DNA of 23,948 bases from Pleurotus ostreatus/Saccharomyces cerevisiae fusant (Eukaryota > Opisthokonta): positions 1 through 23,948 of the forward strand of contig JAMQCK010000416.1 of NCBI GenBank assembly GCA_024196135.1, in the 5' to 3' direction. Shown in pieces: positions 9,468 through 22,010 of the stretch (the first letter of the stretch is position 1; each line of letters starts with the position of its first letter). Under the pieces are notes generated by a model. The model was not told the origin of the DNA. It made no database searches and saw nothing but the letters and a program-made list of their open reading frames with translations. The translations under genes were made by a program, and so were the position numbers.

Positions 9468-10526
9468 GGCAAGGCTCGCGGAAGGTTATCTATGAGCTCG
9501 ACGGCGAGCAAGTCAAGAGAAGGATTCGACAGGGGAGAGGGGGAACGCGCTCCCGGCACTCCCGCCCGACATAAAGCCCGCTGATGGTGTGATGAAGGGG
9601 GCCATTGAGTGCAGATGACGCGAGAGGGACCCGCGAGCTCGACTTCGGACCGCGCAGTTCACAGGCTGTTGATATTCTTTAGGGAGTCCCGATATGCATT
9701 CGTCAAGATGGTGATAGGATGAGAATTGCGCCTGGACATGACACGTGGAACGGTCGAGCGGGAGCGGCAGCAGATGCGCGGAGAAAGCAAGTTAAAATCA
9801 AATGGTCTTGGCAGTTGTGGCGATGGCGTTGACTGCGTCTCGGGCATGCTCTTGACTGTCACCTACTGTCTATTTCGTTCATAAGCGCCGGTATCCATGT
9901 AGCTGCCACTCACTTGTCTGTGTCATGAGCCGCCGTTAAGTGCGTGTTGAACAGAAACTACTGTCAAGTTGAGAAGTTGAGCATTCCCATCACGTGCGGG
10001 CCACGGCTGCCGGAAATTGCCGCACCAAGCTCGCGCGTCTGCCGCTTGCCTTTAACTGTCATCATGCGATGCATATGCACACTATACACTTCGAGTTATA
10101 ATCTCACAGTAGCCCGTGGTGATCTTACAGCGGATGCTACGTGCACAGTGTCTACGATGGATGCCTGACCTGCGTCACCAGCAGTGATCAACCAAGAGAT
10201 GACTGGCGAAGATCGTCGGCAGCCCTTACATGGTGCTCCAGGTGACCTACGTCGACCTGCTCGTCGATTAGTTGATGCTCTGACTGGTACGTCTATACGC
10301 TTATTTACTGCCCTCATGACTGCCGGAATGCATATTCGGGCTATCTTCTCGGCGAAGTGGACAAGGTGACGAGCGCGAGACGGCCTCTGAATGACGCCGA
10401 CTCCCCAGAGGTGCTAAGGGTTTACGTTCTTCACTCGTATAAATGCAAGTCGAAGGTTACCCGTCGCTATCAATTTCTCTTCTGCACCTTGTCTCCCATT
10501 AGCGATCGTTCTTTCGAACCAGCACA
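9468..10526. promoter_or_regulatory. Divergent intergenic region between FMO and NmrA-like genes
   Basis: This 1,059-bp region separates two divergent starts, so it probably holds both promoters. I see no gene in it; the open frames (for example minus 9659-9862) have no features. A TATA-like element sits near the NmrA-like start and is listed separately. The side facing the FMO has only a weak tttatg-type element near 9568-9575. Confidence 0.5.
10437..10445 (+). promoter_or_regulatory. TATA-like element of the NmrA-like gene
   Basis: gtataaatg lies about 85 bp upstream of the ATG at 10527, followed by a pyrimidine-rich leader (tttctcttctgcacc). The distance fits a short fungal 5' leader. Confidence 0.6.
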
Positions 10527-11874
10527 ATGACACGTATTGCTACAGTATTCGTGGCCACAGGTCTGCAAGGCGAGCACGCTTTCGCCTCCGCAAACTCTGC
10601 ACGACTGACTCACATGATATCACCACAGGCAGCTCCGTCGTGAAAGCGCTTCTCTCCGACGGCACCTTCACCCCGCGCGCCGTCACCACGGACGCAAGCT
10701 CGGACGCAGCCAAGGCACTGGGGGACAGAGGATGTGAGGTCGTGGAGGCCAAATTCGATGACAAGGACGCGATTGAGCGCGCGGTGACGGGGGCGGAGTG
10801 TGTGTTCTTGGTAAGCCCCACCCGACCATTGCTTGCCTTTTCCTTGCTTCATGTGCGCACGAATGGGCACTAATCATCCTCCAAGGTCACGCTATGCTGG
10901 AATGACGAAGTACCCGAGCAGATCCAAGGCATCAACGTGGTCGAGGCGTGCGAGAGAACTGGCGTCAAGTTCATCGTCTTCAGGTGCGCAATCCCGTCTC
11001 CCGGGCATTTTCCTCACCATAAATTTCGCGTAGCACCCTCCCAAGACTACGAGATGTATCGCACGGAAAGTATACGAGGGTGCCTGAGTTCGAAGGTCAG
11101 TGACGCGCTCCCTCTGTGCAAAACTTTCACTGATTGGATTCTCCAGACAAGGCTTCCGTACAGAAGTATCTCGAGACATCTCCAATCCCCTGCGCGTCGA
11201 TATCCCCAGGTTCGTTTATGGAAAACGTGCCCCGAGGGTGCGTGTCTTTCTCCCTTTACTACCGTACCCTTTTCCCAGCGGTCCTTATCCATAACCTCTC
11301 AGATTCCTCGACTGCCCCTTCGAAGAGACAGATACCGGCTACATCCTTAACACACACGAGCCCGAAGGATGTGTTATCATCCAGACCTGGATCGGGCGGG
11401 ACATGGGGCGCGCGGCCGTGGCGCTCTTCACTCAGTACCAGACGCGGCTGGACGAAATCGACAAGCGGATGTTCGTGCTGGGTAGCCAGAGGGCGACGAC
11501 GGAGGAGTTTGCGGAGGGATTGGCGAGGGGTACGTGGCTCTACCCTTTGCGAGTATTATGAACTACTTGGGAAGGGAGATAACTATTGGATGCGATGCAG
11601 GACTCGGGAAGCCCGTAAGCGTTAGGCGTCTAGGAAAGACGGGTGATCCTGCGGTAGATGAGCTGGTGCGTATGATCATAGAGTGCACTCTTCAGTCTAC
11701 AGTGGACAGTATCCAGTAAGCTGACATCCTTCTCAGTACGATGCAACAACGGAGTTCGACTGGTTTCCCGAGATCGACGTACCCGACAAGCGACTCGAAG
11801 CGCTCGGCGTCACAGTCGGTACCGTAGAAGACTTAGCGAGGGCGGTGCTCAAGGATCACCTGGGGCTTATTTAA
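10527..11874 (+). CDS. NmrA-like NAD(P)-binding protein
   Basis: Rossmann-fold protein of the NmrA / HSCARG / isoflavone-reductase-like group; members act as redox sensors or reductases. Eight exons (10527-10569, 10629-10810, 10886-10983, 11034-11095, 11147-11237, 11303-11529, 11601-11665, 11737-11874) join in phase to 301 residues, the usual family length. The N-terminal cofactor loop reads FVATGLQGSSVVKALL and needs splicing at a GC donor (caag|gcgagc) with acceptor ccacag. DGTFTPRAVT and GCEVVEAKFDD match the second strand region of the family, followed by GAECVFLVT and GVKFIVFSTLP. PGSFMENVPR matches the usual substrate-side loop. The C-terminus (FDWFPEIDVPDKRLEALG, then a short helix) ends at TAA 11874. 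Divergent from the FMO, which may mean shared regulation but does not show a shared pathway. Confidence 0.9.
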
Positions 11875-13240
11875 CTCCTCTCCCATACACCGTCAATGCT
11901 GTAGTTATGATGCTACAATCGCCTAAAAGCGATGGCAGAGTTCAACGTTGCGTCACGTGAGAGTCACGGCAATAAACGGCAACGGCCGCGTTGTGCGCGT
12001 GCGCCCCGAACACTGAAAGGATGCTCGCGTCAAGTCCATCTTACAGTATTCGGTGTACAGTGTGACTATGGCCGGATTTCTCTGAAGAGCAATGCTGGCT
12101 TACCGGCAGCCGCCATTGCGCCGAAGCCAAGCGTGACAACCGAACAATTGTGTGTGACGCCGGCGATTCGCGAGCGAGGTCCATTTGTACAGCCACAAAT
12201 CCTCTCTTCCTTTCTACCGCCACCTTGAACAGCAGGTGGCCTAGAAGTTCCCCATCTTGCCGTCCTCCTGACCCAAACATATGACCCGAAGAATACCCTT
12301 GACTTTGTTCTCCGAATGCTTCGTCAGTAGAAAGCATCAGCCCGGCTCGAGCGTGCATATACTCACTTTCAAGATACTACCTGAGGCGCAGTGCTCCTTC
12401 TATCATTAGGCTAGTCTTTTGGCGCCTGCTAGATTTTGCTATTGGTCAGTTTGTCCGTCCAGCCTCCATAATTGGCCGGTTGGTGACAAATATAGGTGAG
12501 CGTCTTGTCCCTTACCGCCATGTTCTTTTCGCTCAGTTAGCGGACACCCCAGCGGCTGCTTTCGTTTGCATGTCGACTTCTCTGACCTTTTTGCGCTCTG
12601 AATCTATCCGCTTGGAGGGAAGTACGAATTAGCTCAATTTCTCCTTCGCCACAGAGCAGCCAGTCCGGAACTACGGGAAACCACATCTGCAGGCGACACA
12701 GCAGTGCCAATGGCGTATACTCAAAGGTCATAAGACAGCCTGCATCAGTGCGGTCGTCGTCCTCGCTCGTACACTTGGCCTGGTGGAGGTACTCTTACCG
12801 GTCGTGAGAAAGTGGTGAGGCGCTCTTCCAGACTGAACGCCCAGATTTCGTGCTTATTATCCTGGTTTTCTACTACTCTACAGAGCCATCCTAATTTCTA
12901 CCTACGCAAGGAAATAAACTGCCCCATATGTTCTCAGTGTAGACTCGGAGGCGGTCGACCATATCGCTGTGGGTGCCAGCAGGCGCGATCCACGTGGCTC
13001 CACATGTTTCGCCGCCGCTGCTGTGCGATCCCGGACAGCTTCCTCTGCTCGGCTATACCCCTTCCCTTTCTCCGTTGATGATTCCCTGGACTTCTTGCTC
13101 TTAAGGCGGTCCAGGAAGACCGCGCCCTGGAGGTTCTCAAGGACGCGCCCGACCGAAACTTCCACTTTCGACGCGTCTCAGGCACCGCTCACGCGCGCTC
13201 GGCGATCACCGTGCACACCTTGGAGAGCCTGCGGTCACTT
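11875..13240. other. Stretch without a supported gene upstream of the kinase
   Basis: No convincing gene. A plus-strand frame at about 13105-13240 looks mildly coding (AVQEDRALEVLKDAPDRN, later AITVHTLESLRSL) and ends exactly at a gtaagt donor. It is closed upstream by TGA stops and has no motif. It may be kinase leader or an upstream exon of a lost gene. The minus strand has short open frames (12041-12358, 12537-12731) without features. Confidence 0.4.
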
Positions 13241-13295
13241 GTAAGTCACCACGATGAGTGTCAGACCTGTACTCATATAACCTTGTATTCCCCAG
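13241..13295 (+). other. Probable 5' leader intron of the kinase gene
   Basis: A canonical gtaagt donor at 13241, an ataac branch-like site and a ttccccag acceptor at 13295 define a 55-nt intron. It ends 97 bp before the kinase ATG (13393). It is in the right place and size for a 5'-UTR intron. If the upstream frame is translated it would instead join coding exons, but the downstream side is closed before 13393. Confidence 0.5.
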
Positions 13296-13392
13296 CGCTT
13301 CTCCCTTACTCCCACCCTGCTAGCCCATGTTCGGACGCTCGAGATAAGGCCCCAGCTTGACGTCGATCCATTCCCCCTCCCAACGCGCAGTC

Positions 13393-15382
<1,990 letters not shown>

Positions 15383-15936
15383 TATTCGCTGGTTGTCGTG
15401 GACATTTCCGTTGTTATCCCTCTTTCTTGTTCGCTCCAGGCTGCCCTTTGCGCCCGTGGTCCTCCTCGCGCCTCCCTTTTCTCTACGCGCTTGATTTTTA
15501 CCGCGCTCGACTATACCTATGCATGCTTCCCGCCCTCTCTTTCCCGTCTTTCTGTCCTTGGGAGCCCTGCCTATCTTGTATATCCAACCGCACCTGCTAC
15601 GCTCGTCTGCCCTCACCTCCGTTTCGCATCTCAAAATCGGACTCTGCACACCCAGTTCTAGCTATTTATCGCCGGAGGTTCCATACGTTTCCCTCGTGGG
15701 AGGTATCATACATTTTCCCTCGCGGGTAGTGCTGTACATGCTCGCTGGCTTGGATATGTCGCTCGTCAGCGTTGCTTCTCTCATTCTATTTCTTTTCTTT
15801 CTTACGTCGTGTTGCTTCGACGGGGTACATGGGATGGACTAATACAACAATTGTACTCAAACGCTACCCCCGGGCAGTTCGATTCGCGCGCTGGTGAAGG
15901 ACTGCCAGCCCGTTCACAGTAGCGGGTGAGGATAGT
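15383..15936. other. Convergent 3' intergenic region (kinase / SDR)
   Basis: This is 554 bp of pyrimidine-rich sequence between two convergent stop codons, so it should hold both 3' ends. Open frames here are compositional. An imperfect two-copy repeat lies at 15675-15725. Confidence 0.5.
15675..15725. repeat. Imperfect two-copy tandem repeat, ~25-26 bp
   Basis: gaggttccatacgtttccct with a cgtgg end (15675-15699) is followed directly by gaggtatcatacattttccc with a cgcgg end (15700-15725). It lies in the putative 3' UTR of the kinase gene. Confidence 0.7.
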
Positions 15937-17206
15937 CTAATCCATGGCGGCGCCGCCGTCGACGGATATCTTGCAGACATGTTAGGACTGTACGACATTG
16001 CGGAAGGTCATTAACGTACGGTTTGTCCTGGGTAGGAGCTTAGCGAGCGGTATGGCGAGAATGACATGGAAGCTCACCTGTGATATAACTTGTCTCTTCC
16101 TTCGCCAGGAAGGAGACTAGATTGGCGACATCCTCCGGCGTTCCGTGCCGTCGCATCGGGACCTGGTTTGCCCACTTTTGAAGTGAGGAGTTAGTGAGTA
16201 GGATACAAGGCGTTGTTGGCAAGGAGAGATACGAGGATACGTACTTTCTCCAGAGTGTGTCCGCCGATGGCATCCATGCCTGACTCGGTAACTACATAGA
16301 TTGAGCGCTGTCACCCGAGAAAATAGTAGACTTCGCACCCATTGTAGTTTCCATCATACCTATACGAAAGCGGTCAAAATATCAGCGACTAGCGGGGCTT
16401 GGGCGTACACACCTGGCGCGTACGCATTGACCGTAATGCCATGTGGCCCAAGGTTGAGGGCTATGATACAGTCAGATACCTGCACAAATGAGCGCGAGAC
16501 GTCGTGGAAACATACCCGTGCAGGAAGTGAGTCCCCGAACAGCGTACTTGGTCGCCACGTAGGAGGTTTGACCGGTCGCCGCTGCTCTCATGGATGAAAA
16601 GGCGTCGAAGGAAGCAGATTGACGAAGTGCTTACGCCTTTTACCCGAGTGAGACGAAGCGCCAATGATGCGTCCTTGCCGATGGCCTCTCTCGATCATCC
16701 GTCGTCCTGCGTACTGATAACAGAGGAAGCATCCGGTCGTGTTCACGTTCGTGACGCGGTTGAAATCCGAGACGGTCTCTGTAGATGTGTAAACGCTTGC
16801 TAAACAAGACCTACGAGACGAAGGGTACCCTCAAGGAAAGGGGCAGGTATCAAGATGCCTGCATTCGCGACCATCTGGCGAGGGCGCCCCAGTCAGCATC
16901 AGCATATCTTCCGTTCATACTCGCACAGTCAGCTGCACTACACACCACATCGAAGCCGCCAAGCGCATCCGCGGTACCATCGATCATGGTCTTTACATCG
17001 CTTTCCTGGGTGACGTCTCCGGGGAACACAGCAGAGCGCACGCCGTACTGCTCGACAAGGCTCGCGACCTCCTTAAGCGCGTCGGCCTTCGATGGGATGT
17101 CGTTGAGGCTGACGTGGAGGCCGTCTTTGGCGAGGCGGAGTGCAATGGCTTTCCCGAGGCCTTGAGAGGCACCGGTGACGAGGGCGACGCGACGAGGATC
17201 AGACAT
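15937..17206 (-). CDS. Short-chain dehydrogenase/reductase (acetoin/diacetyl reductase-like)
   Basis: Classical SDR using NAD(P)H. Ten exons (16946-17206, 16829-16874, 16635-16778, 16516-16581, 16413-16460, 16339-16359, 16245-16279, 16078-16174, 16020-16027, 15937-15969) join in phase to about 252 residues, the normal size. The start is ATG 17206 (MSDPRRVALVTGASQGLG); the further upstream open codon is TTG. The cofactor loop is TGASQGLG, the acidic site LNDI, then GDVTQESDV and the NAG motif (MVANAGIL). The catalytic Ser lies in IIGASSHSGKR, and Tyr and Lys in TSYVATKYAVRGLT. GITVNAYAPGMMETTM and ITGQTISVDGGAAMD close the fold. The pattern resembles meso-butanediol/acetoin dehydrogenases, but substrate cannot be fixed from sequence. 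An 8-nt exon supplies most of Gly-Gln-Thr before ISVDGG. Confidence 0.93.
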
Positions 17207-18189
17207 GGGGGAGTAAGCCAAAGTTCAGAGGTGTTAGGGCGGGGAAAAGACGAAGTCTCTTCCTGGGAAGATCAAGGGCTTTAGTATGAGGCTTTTCAGA
17301 CGACGTGCATGCTAGGGTGCGGACTTGAAGGCCCGGACTGCAAAGTAGTGAGGGTAATAAGAGCGCACATAGGAGATTGCATATTATCGATGAGGGCGAG
17401 CAGGTCAGGGAGAAGCCAGGGAGGAACATTTCAGACGAGCCGATGCCTGATGATGAGCAGCTATGACTGCGGCGTAAGGTCAAAGAAGTTCTTCGAAGGT
17501 CATGCGCTGCGCAGTGTTCGCTAAGCGGTTGCCGGTATCCGCTCACCAGCTACTGTGAAGGTTCGTGAGAAAAGATAGCTCTATACAGCGGTCCGACAAT
17601 AAGATATTGGGCGGGAAATACAGCAACCTAGCGATAGGCATTTCATGGTGGTCGTCGAGAGCAAGAAGCGGGCGCCGCTGGTTACGGCCGTTGCCGAGCC
17701 ATCGTGGTATGCACGTGACCATATGTTGAATTTCGCTGTCGCGAGCAGCGTAACTGCGGCATTCCAGAAGCGAGTATTTTGGTCAAAAGTGGAGCCTAAC
17801 TAGGCCCGAGGTATCCGTTCTCGTCAAGTCCTCTACGTTTAGAGTGGGTGTATGCGCGCCTGAACTGAGCTGATGCCTTCTACTGACCGAAGTACTCAGC
17901 GAACACTTTGTATGTTATTCCTAAGGCCCTATATTTGGCTTGAAGGATGAATAGATGAGTCGCTTCAGGTTCAGGAAGCCAGTAAGATGGAAGCAAGAAG
18001 GGAAGAGGGATTCTGTGGCTGTACAAGACCTCGCTCGTGAATCTCTGCTGTCACACTCAATCGTTCGGCGTCACGCTCGGCTTCGTTGAAGAGGAGGCAG
18101 TCCGCAAGATTGGTAACCACACTACTGCAAGGAGTTTTCTCTAATACATGCGTCCATATAGGACACTTACAGGCAGTTTTATGACCAGA
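17207..18189. other. Intergenic region upstream of the SDR
   Basis: This 983-bp region should contain the SDR promoter (minus strand) and the 3' end of the F-box-like gene. Open frames on either strand (minus 17199-17546, plus 17309-17524) show no motif. I see no clear TATA box at the expected distance from 17206. Confidence 0.5.
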
Positions 18190-19848
18190 TCACTTCAGCT
18201 TTTCATACGACGGTTTCTTCACCGGCACTCGCGGTGGGAAACGGCGGTTCGCAGTGTACGCGTTGACTAGGTCCTCGACGGTCGGAAGAAACGCCATCAC
18301 CTCGTCTGCAGTGACCGCTGACTCGAGATTCAGCGTCGAAGAGAGCGAAAGGGCGAGTAGACTGCCCCCATGGCGAATGGACCGCCGCTCAACCACGCCA
18401 TGCAACGTGGAGCGTATCTCCTCCTCGAACGGCTGCTTCTCCACAACCGTGAGCGCTAGGTGCGCGAGGCGCGGCGCGCGTAGCGTGTCGGCCGCGCCGT
18501 TCGGAAGGAGCGCCTTGATGGTGCTGTGCGTAAGAGGCGTCGCGGGCGTGGGCGAAATCATGCCAGGCACCACGAGTCCGGCGTCCGTCGTGTCCTTGAT
18601 TTCGAGGAATTCGAGCTCGGGCAGACTATCGAGCAGGTCCTCGAACACCGGCGGCTCGACGTGCACATATGCGAAGGACAGAGAGCGCAGACGTGCGCCG
18701 GAGCGGCGCAAGCACTCCTTGAAAGACCCGGCATACGGTACGTCCCACCCGCGCCAAGCTTGCCCAACATGAAAGCCGCCGAAGGATACTGAGGAGAGTT
18801 GGGGCGCATTGAGGTACGTGAAGAGGCTGGCGTCCGCGCGTACTGTGCTCTTGGTGCGCAGTTGCACCTCCCGAAGGCAGGGATGGTGTACCACGGTGTC
18901 AATGGTGACATTGGGTGGCAACGTGGGCGCCTGCCTCTCGACAGAGAGGAAGGTCAGCGCCTGACAGAGCTTCAGACACATAATCAGGTCCGGCGTCTGC
19001 AGGACCTTGGGCAGGGTGAGCGACGTGAGCTGCTGCCACGGCAGCGACACGCCTATATGCGGTCCGTTGTACACGCGCAGCGCAGACAGACCGTCCAGCT
19101 TGAGGCGCAGCGGCGCAGGGCCGATCCTGACAAGCTGCAACGCGCGCAGCTTCTCGAGCTTCCCCTGCACCTTCGCGTCGTTCAGCGCCTCGAACATCGC
19201 CTCGTGCTCCGCCGACACCTCCTGCCACCGGGGCGCCACCTCGAGGAGGTACCGGATGGGCTCGGGCTCCGCGAAGCTGCCGACGTGCAGACGGAGGGGC
19301 ACGCCCTGCGAGTGGCGCAGATGGCGCTGCACGCCGGCGTCGATCAGTTTGCGCATGTATTCCTTGTCGTATGGGGTGACCGGCGGGGGGAGGTGGACGC
19401 GGTGGATGCTGATGGATGCCCAGAGCGCACCACTTGACAGGACGCGCTGCCGCCAGCGCGTGCAGACGTGGGCGAGCTGGGTAGTAATAGAGTGCATCCC
19501 GTGGAAGGAGTACGCGTTCTCGCCCTCGGTGATCGCGAGGGCGAATATATCGTCTAGGATCTCGTAGGGCAGACGGTGGACGGGGGAGTCGACGGAGCGG
19601 ATACGGCGGAGGTAGTCTTGTGTAGCTGTCAGCTGACGTCGGAGGTCGCGAAGGAGTTTTTCGGTTCTGAAGACTTGTTCTTGAAGATCGCGTTCGGCGC
19701 GCTCGTTCTTGAGGACTTCTTTGTCAATATCGGGCAAAGGGTCAACGGAGAGCCCGCGGAGACGCTCTAGGACATCTTCGTTGTATCGCCGACTAACAGA
19801 GAGACTGGCGTGACAATTATCGCAGAGGGTGATGGTTGAAGACTGCAT
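18190..19848 (-). CDS. F-box-like protein, copy 1 (intact)
   Basis: Probable substrate adaptor of an SCF-type ubiquitin ligase, by family; the target is unknown. A single 552-codon exon runs from ATG 19848 to TGA 18190. The N-terminus has LCDNCHASL (a CxxC pair at residues 9 and 12), common in basidiomycete F-box proteins. A coiled coil (about 42-85, rich in Glu, Arg and Leu) follows, then the F-box-like segment SPVHRLPYEILDDIFALA (from about 88) to HVCTRWRQRVLSSGALWASI (about 127-146). The rest is leucine-rich and LRR-like (LTSLTLPKVL, LTFLSVE, LSSVSFGGF, LRSLSFAYVHV, LEFLEIKD). Copy 2 lies 593 bp upstream on the same strand with the same order of segments, so the pair arose by tandem duplication. 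Confidence 0.85.
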   Translation of the reverse strand: MQSSTITLCDNCHASLSVSRRYNEDVLERLRGLSVDPLPDIDKEVLKNERAERDLQEQVFRTEKLLRDLRRQLTATQDYLRRIRSVDSPVHRLPYEILDDIFALAITEGENAYSFHGMHSITTQLAHVCTRWRQRVLSSGALWASISIHRVHLPPPVTPYDKEYMRKLIDAGVQRHLRHSQGVPLRLHVGSFAEPEPIRYLLEVAPRWQEVSAEHEAMFEALNDAKVQGKLEKLRALQLVRIGPAPLRLKLDGLSALRVYNGPHIGVSLPWQQLTSLTLPKVLQTPDLIMCLKLCQALTFLSVERQAPTLPPNVTIDTVVHHPCLREVQLRTKSTVRADASLFTYLNAPQLSSVSFGGFHVGQAWRGWDVPYAGSFKECLRRSGARLRSLSFAYVHVEPPVFEDLLDSLPELEFLEIKDTTDAGLVVPGMISPTPATPLTHSTIKALLPNGAADTLRAPRLAHLALTVVEKQPFEEEIRSTLHGVVERRSIRHGGSLLALSLSSTLNLESAVTADEVMAFLPTVEDLVNAYTANRRFPPRVPVKKPSYEKLK

Positions 19849-20441
19849 CTCGCCGCCAGATTTTATTTGTCAGGAAGTGGCGTCTAAGTCGAATTTGCGT
19901 CTGTACGATAGCTACAGGTTTGTCAAGACCAAGATTATAGTGAGCGAGGTACAGAACACACCTGTAGTAGCGATTACGGAGCTCTCGTTGGATTGGGATT
20001 TTGTACAACGTGCAGCAGATGGTGGCCGGTGACAAGACCTTCGAAGCGTGACGGCCGAACAACAACAGTGTGACGGCGAGCTTGTCACGCGCGGACCCTC
20101 TCGGGGATTGCCGGCGCGCCGACCGCTTGCCAGAGCTCATGACGTCGAGCAATCATGAGCCTCTAGAAGAATTGTCTGATCTCAAGCTTGGAGTAATCAG
20201 TGCCTAAGGTCGCGGACGGGCCCCCGAGAGGGGCTACCCCCCGACTTCTCTTAGACGTACAGTGGCCGACCCCCTCGCTTTCATGAAGCAAGGCCTTTAA
20301 AAAGCAATCTCCCGCCGTATCCACAAAAGTAGACTATCCTATGGGCTCTCGTTCAAGGCAAAGGCGTACAAGGAGGTGGCGAGTCCCGGCGAGCAGCATG
20401 AGAGGGTAGTTATATTCGAAACTCGTTCAGGATATGATTAC
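19849..20441. other. Intergenic region between the two F-box-like genes
   Basis: This is 593 bp with no supported gene; it should hold the promoter of copy 1 and the 3' end of copy 2. Short open frames on both strands (minus 19817-20152) have no features. A C/G-rich imperfect palindrome (gggcccccgag / ggctacccccc) sits near 20218-20240. Confidence 0.5.
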
Positions 20442-22010
20442 TTACGAGGAAACAAGGTCAAAGTTATAAGGTGGAGGGCGTATATGTACATTGACAATTT
20501 GTTCAAGAGCTGTCAGCATGCTACTCGCCGCCTCCGTCGCTTGGCGCATATCAGTGCCGGACAATGTGATGGAGCACAAACTCCCTCCCCGACGAGCAGA
20601 TCGGTGGGCGGCCACTGCCACCAAAAGAGACAAGAACTCGATCTCCATGACGCGAAGAGAAGTGAAGGTCAGGTGCGCTAGACGCGGTACGACCTGGTCC
20701 TTCCCAATCCACAGAAGACAGCTCACAGCGCTCCGCGTGGGTAGCGGCTCGAGGGCGTCGACATTGTCGCAAACTTCAAGATCCTCCAGTTCTTGCATGC
20801 TGCTTAGCATGGTCTCGACCTCGCCGTCGTCCACGTAGACATACTGCAGAATGAGCGAGCGAATGTGGGCTTCGGAACGCTGCAAGCATGTGCTGAACGC
20901 AGTAACGTCGCTCGGGTACAAGTCCCATTGTCGGATATAGTGGTGGCCGTATAGTTCGATGGCTGACAGGTTTGGTGTCGTCAAATAGGTGAAGATGGAT
21001 TTATCTTCGACCGGCAAGTTGCCGATCGAGCGCAGTCGTAGGCGACGAAGACACGCATGCGTGAGATCAGCCTCGGTATGAGCTTCCTCCTCTTCATGTG
21101 GCCACAGACTCTCGACCGAGAGCGATACAAGGGAGGTGCACTTCTGCAAGCAGAGAATGACTTCGGAGGTGCTCACTGCGCTTGTGAGCGTCAAGGCTGT
21201 GAGCTGATGCCATGGCAAGACAACATCGGCATGAGGACCGCTGTACTCGCGTAGAGAAGCGACCTTCTCCAGCTGAAGCGTATGCCCGCCCGTACGTGCG
21301 AGCTTCAGCGACGCCATGACATGGAGCTGGTCCAGATGGTCTGCGCTCGACAGCCATTCCAAGACCGCGGAATGGTCAATGGAGCAGTCCCTCCAGCGCC
21401 ACGCCTGCGACAGGAGCAGGTCAACGTTGTCGGGGCCGACGTAACGCCCAAGTTGCAGCTTCAGAGGTTCGAGCGCGGATTTTCGAAGATGTAATTCCAG
21501 GCCCACACCGATACGGTCATCGATGCGTGAGTCTGGATCGAGCTCGGGAAGCTCAGGCCGCCGTAGAGTGATGGAGGCCCAGTATGCACCCTTGGAGTTG
21601 ATAAGTCCTCTCCAGCGCAGACAGACCTAAGAAAGGGTAGAAGGGACGGATTGAAAATCGTGCAACGAGTACTCCCCGTCGACAACGAGGGAGAAGACCT
21701 CGTGCCATATCTCGTTCGGGAGGCGGCGCACGGGGGCTCGCGTCGACCGTAAGCGGGATATGTACGTATTCAGAAATGACATATTCTTGTTGAGAACCTT
21801 GAGCAGTTCCGCGGTGCCGTCTATTTCTTCTTGGAGTTTGCCTACAGTGCTTTGGAAGGTGACAATGTCCTGGTCAATGCCGGATAGAGGTATAGGGCTG
21901 GCCGGGAGAGCGCGCAAATATTGGAGAATGACATCGTCACCGAAATTCATGCGAGGAATTTTCAAGGTTGCGTCGCAGCGTTCGCATAGGTGAACGGAAG
22001 AGTCGTCCAT
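20442..22010 (-). CDS. F-box-like protein, copy 2, interrupted by an in-frame TAG (possible pseudogene)
   Basis: Read from ATG 22010 to the stop at 20442, the frame has 522 codons and one internal TAG at 21627-21629 (codon 128). Before it: LCERCDATL (CxxC), a coiled-coil-like stretch and the F-box start APVRRLPNEIWHEVFSLV. After it, in the same frame: VCLRWRGLINSKGAYWASIT and an LRR-like body (LREYSGPH, LPWHQLTALTL, LVSLSVESL, IRSLILQYVYV). Copy 1 aligns without a gap across the stop and has His 127 there (LAHVCTRW). A Gln CAG to TAG change would explain it. The stop also ends a pyrimidine-rich run (ttctaccctttcttag) like a splice acceptor. I found no good in-phase donor; gtcgac at about 21681 keeps frame but is weak and would remove about 20 residues. 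It is therefore either a recent nonsense allele or a poorly spliced gene. It starts divergently from the hydrolase gene. Confidence 0.75.

Noticed and set aside
12812..13078. Cys-rich plus-strand frame resembling a zinc finger (CPICSQC...)
   Set aside because: The cysteine spacing fits no known finger, the frame is short, and it has no supported start or splice sites.
18799..19437. 212-codon plus-strand frame
   Set aside because: It is antisense to F-box-like copy 1 and has no motif of its own.
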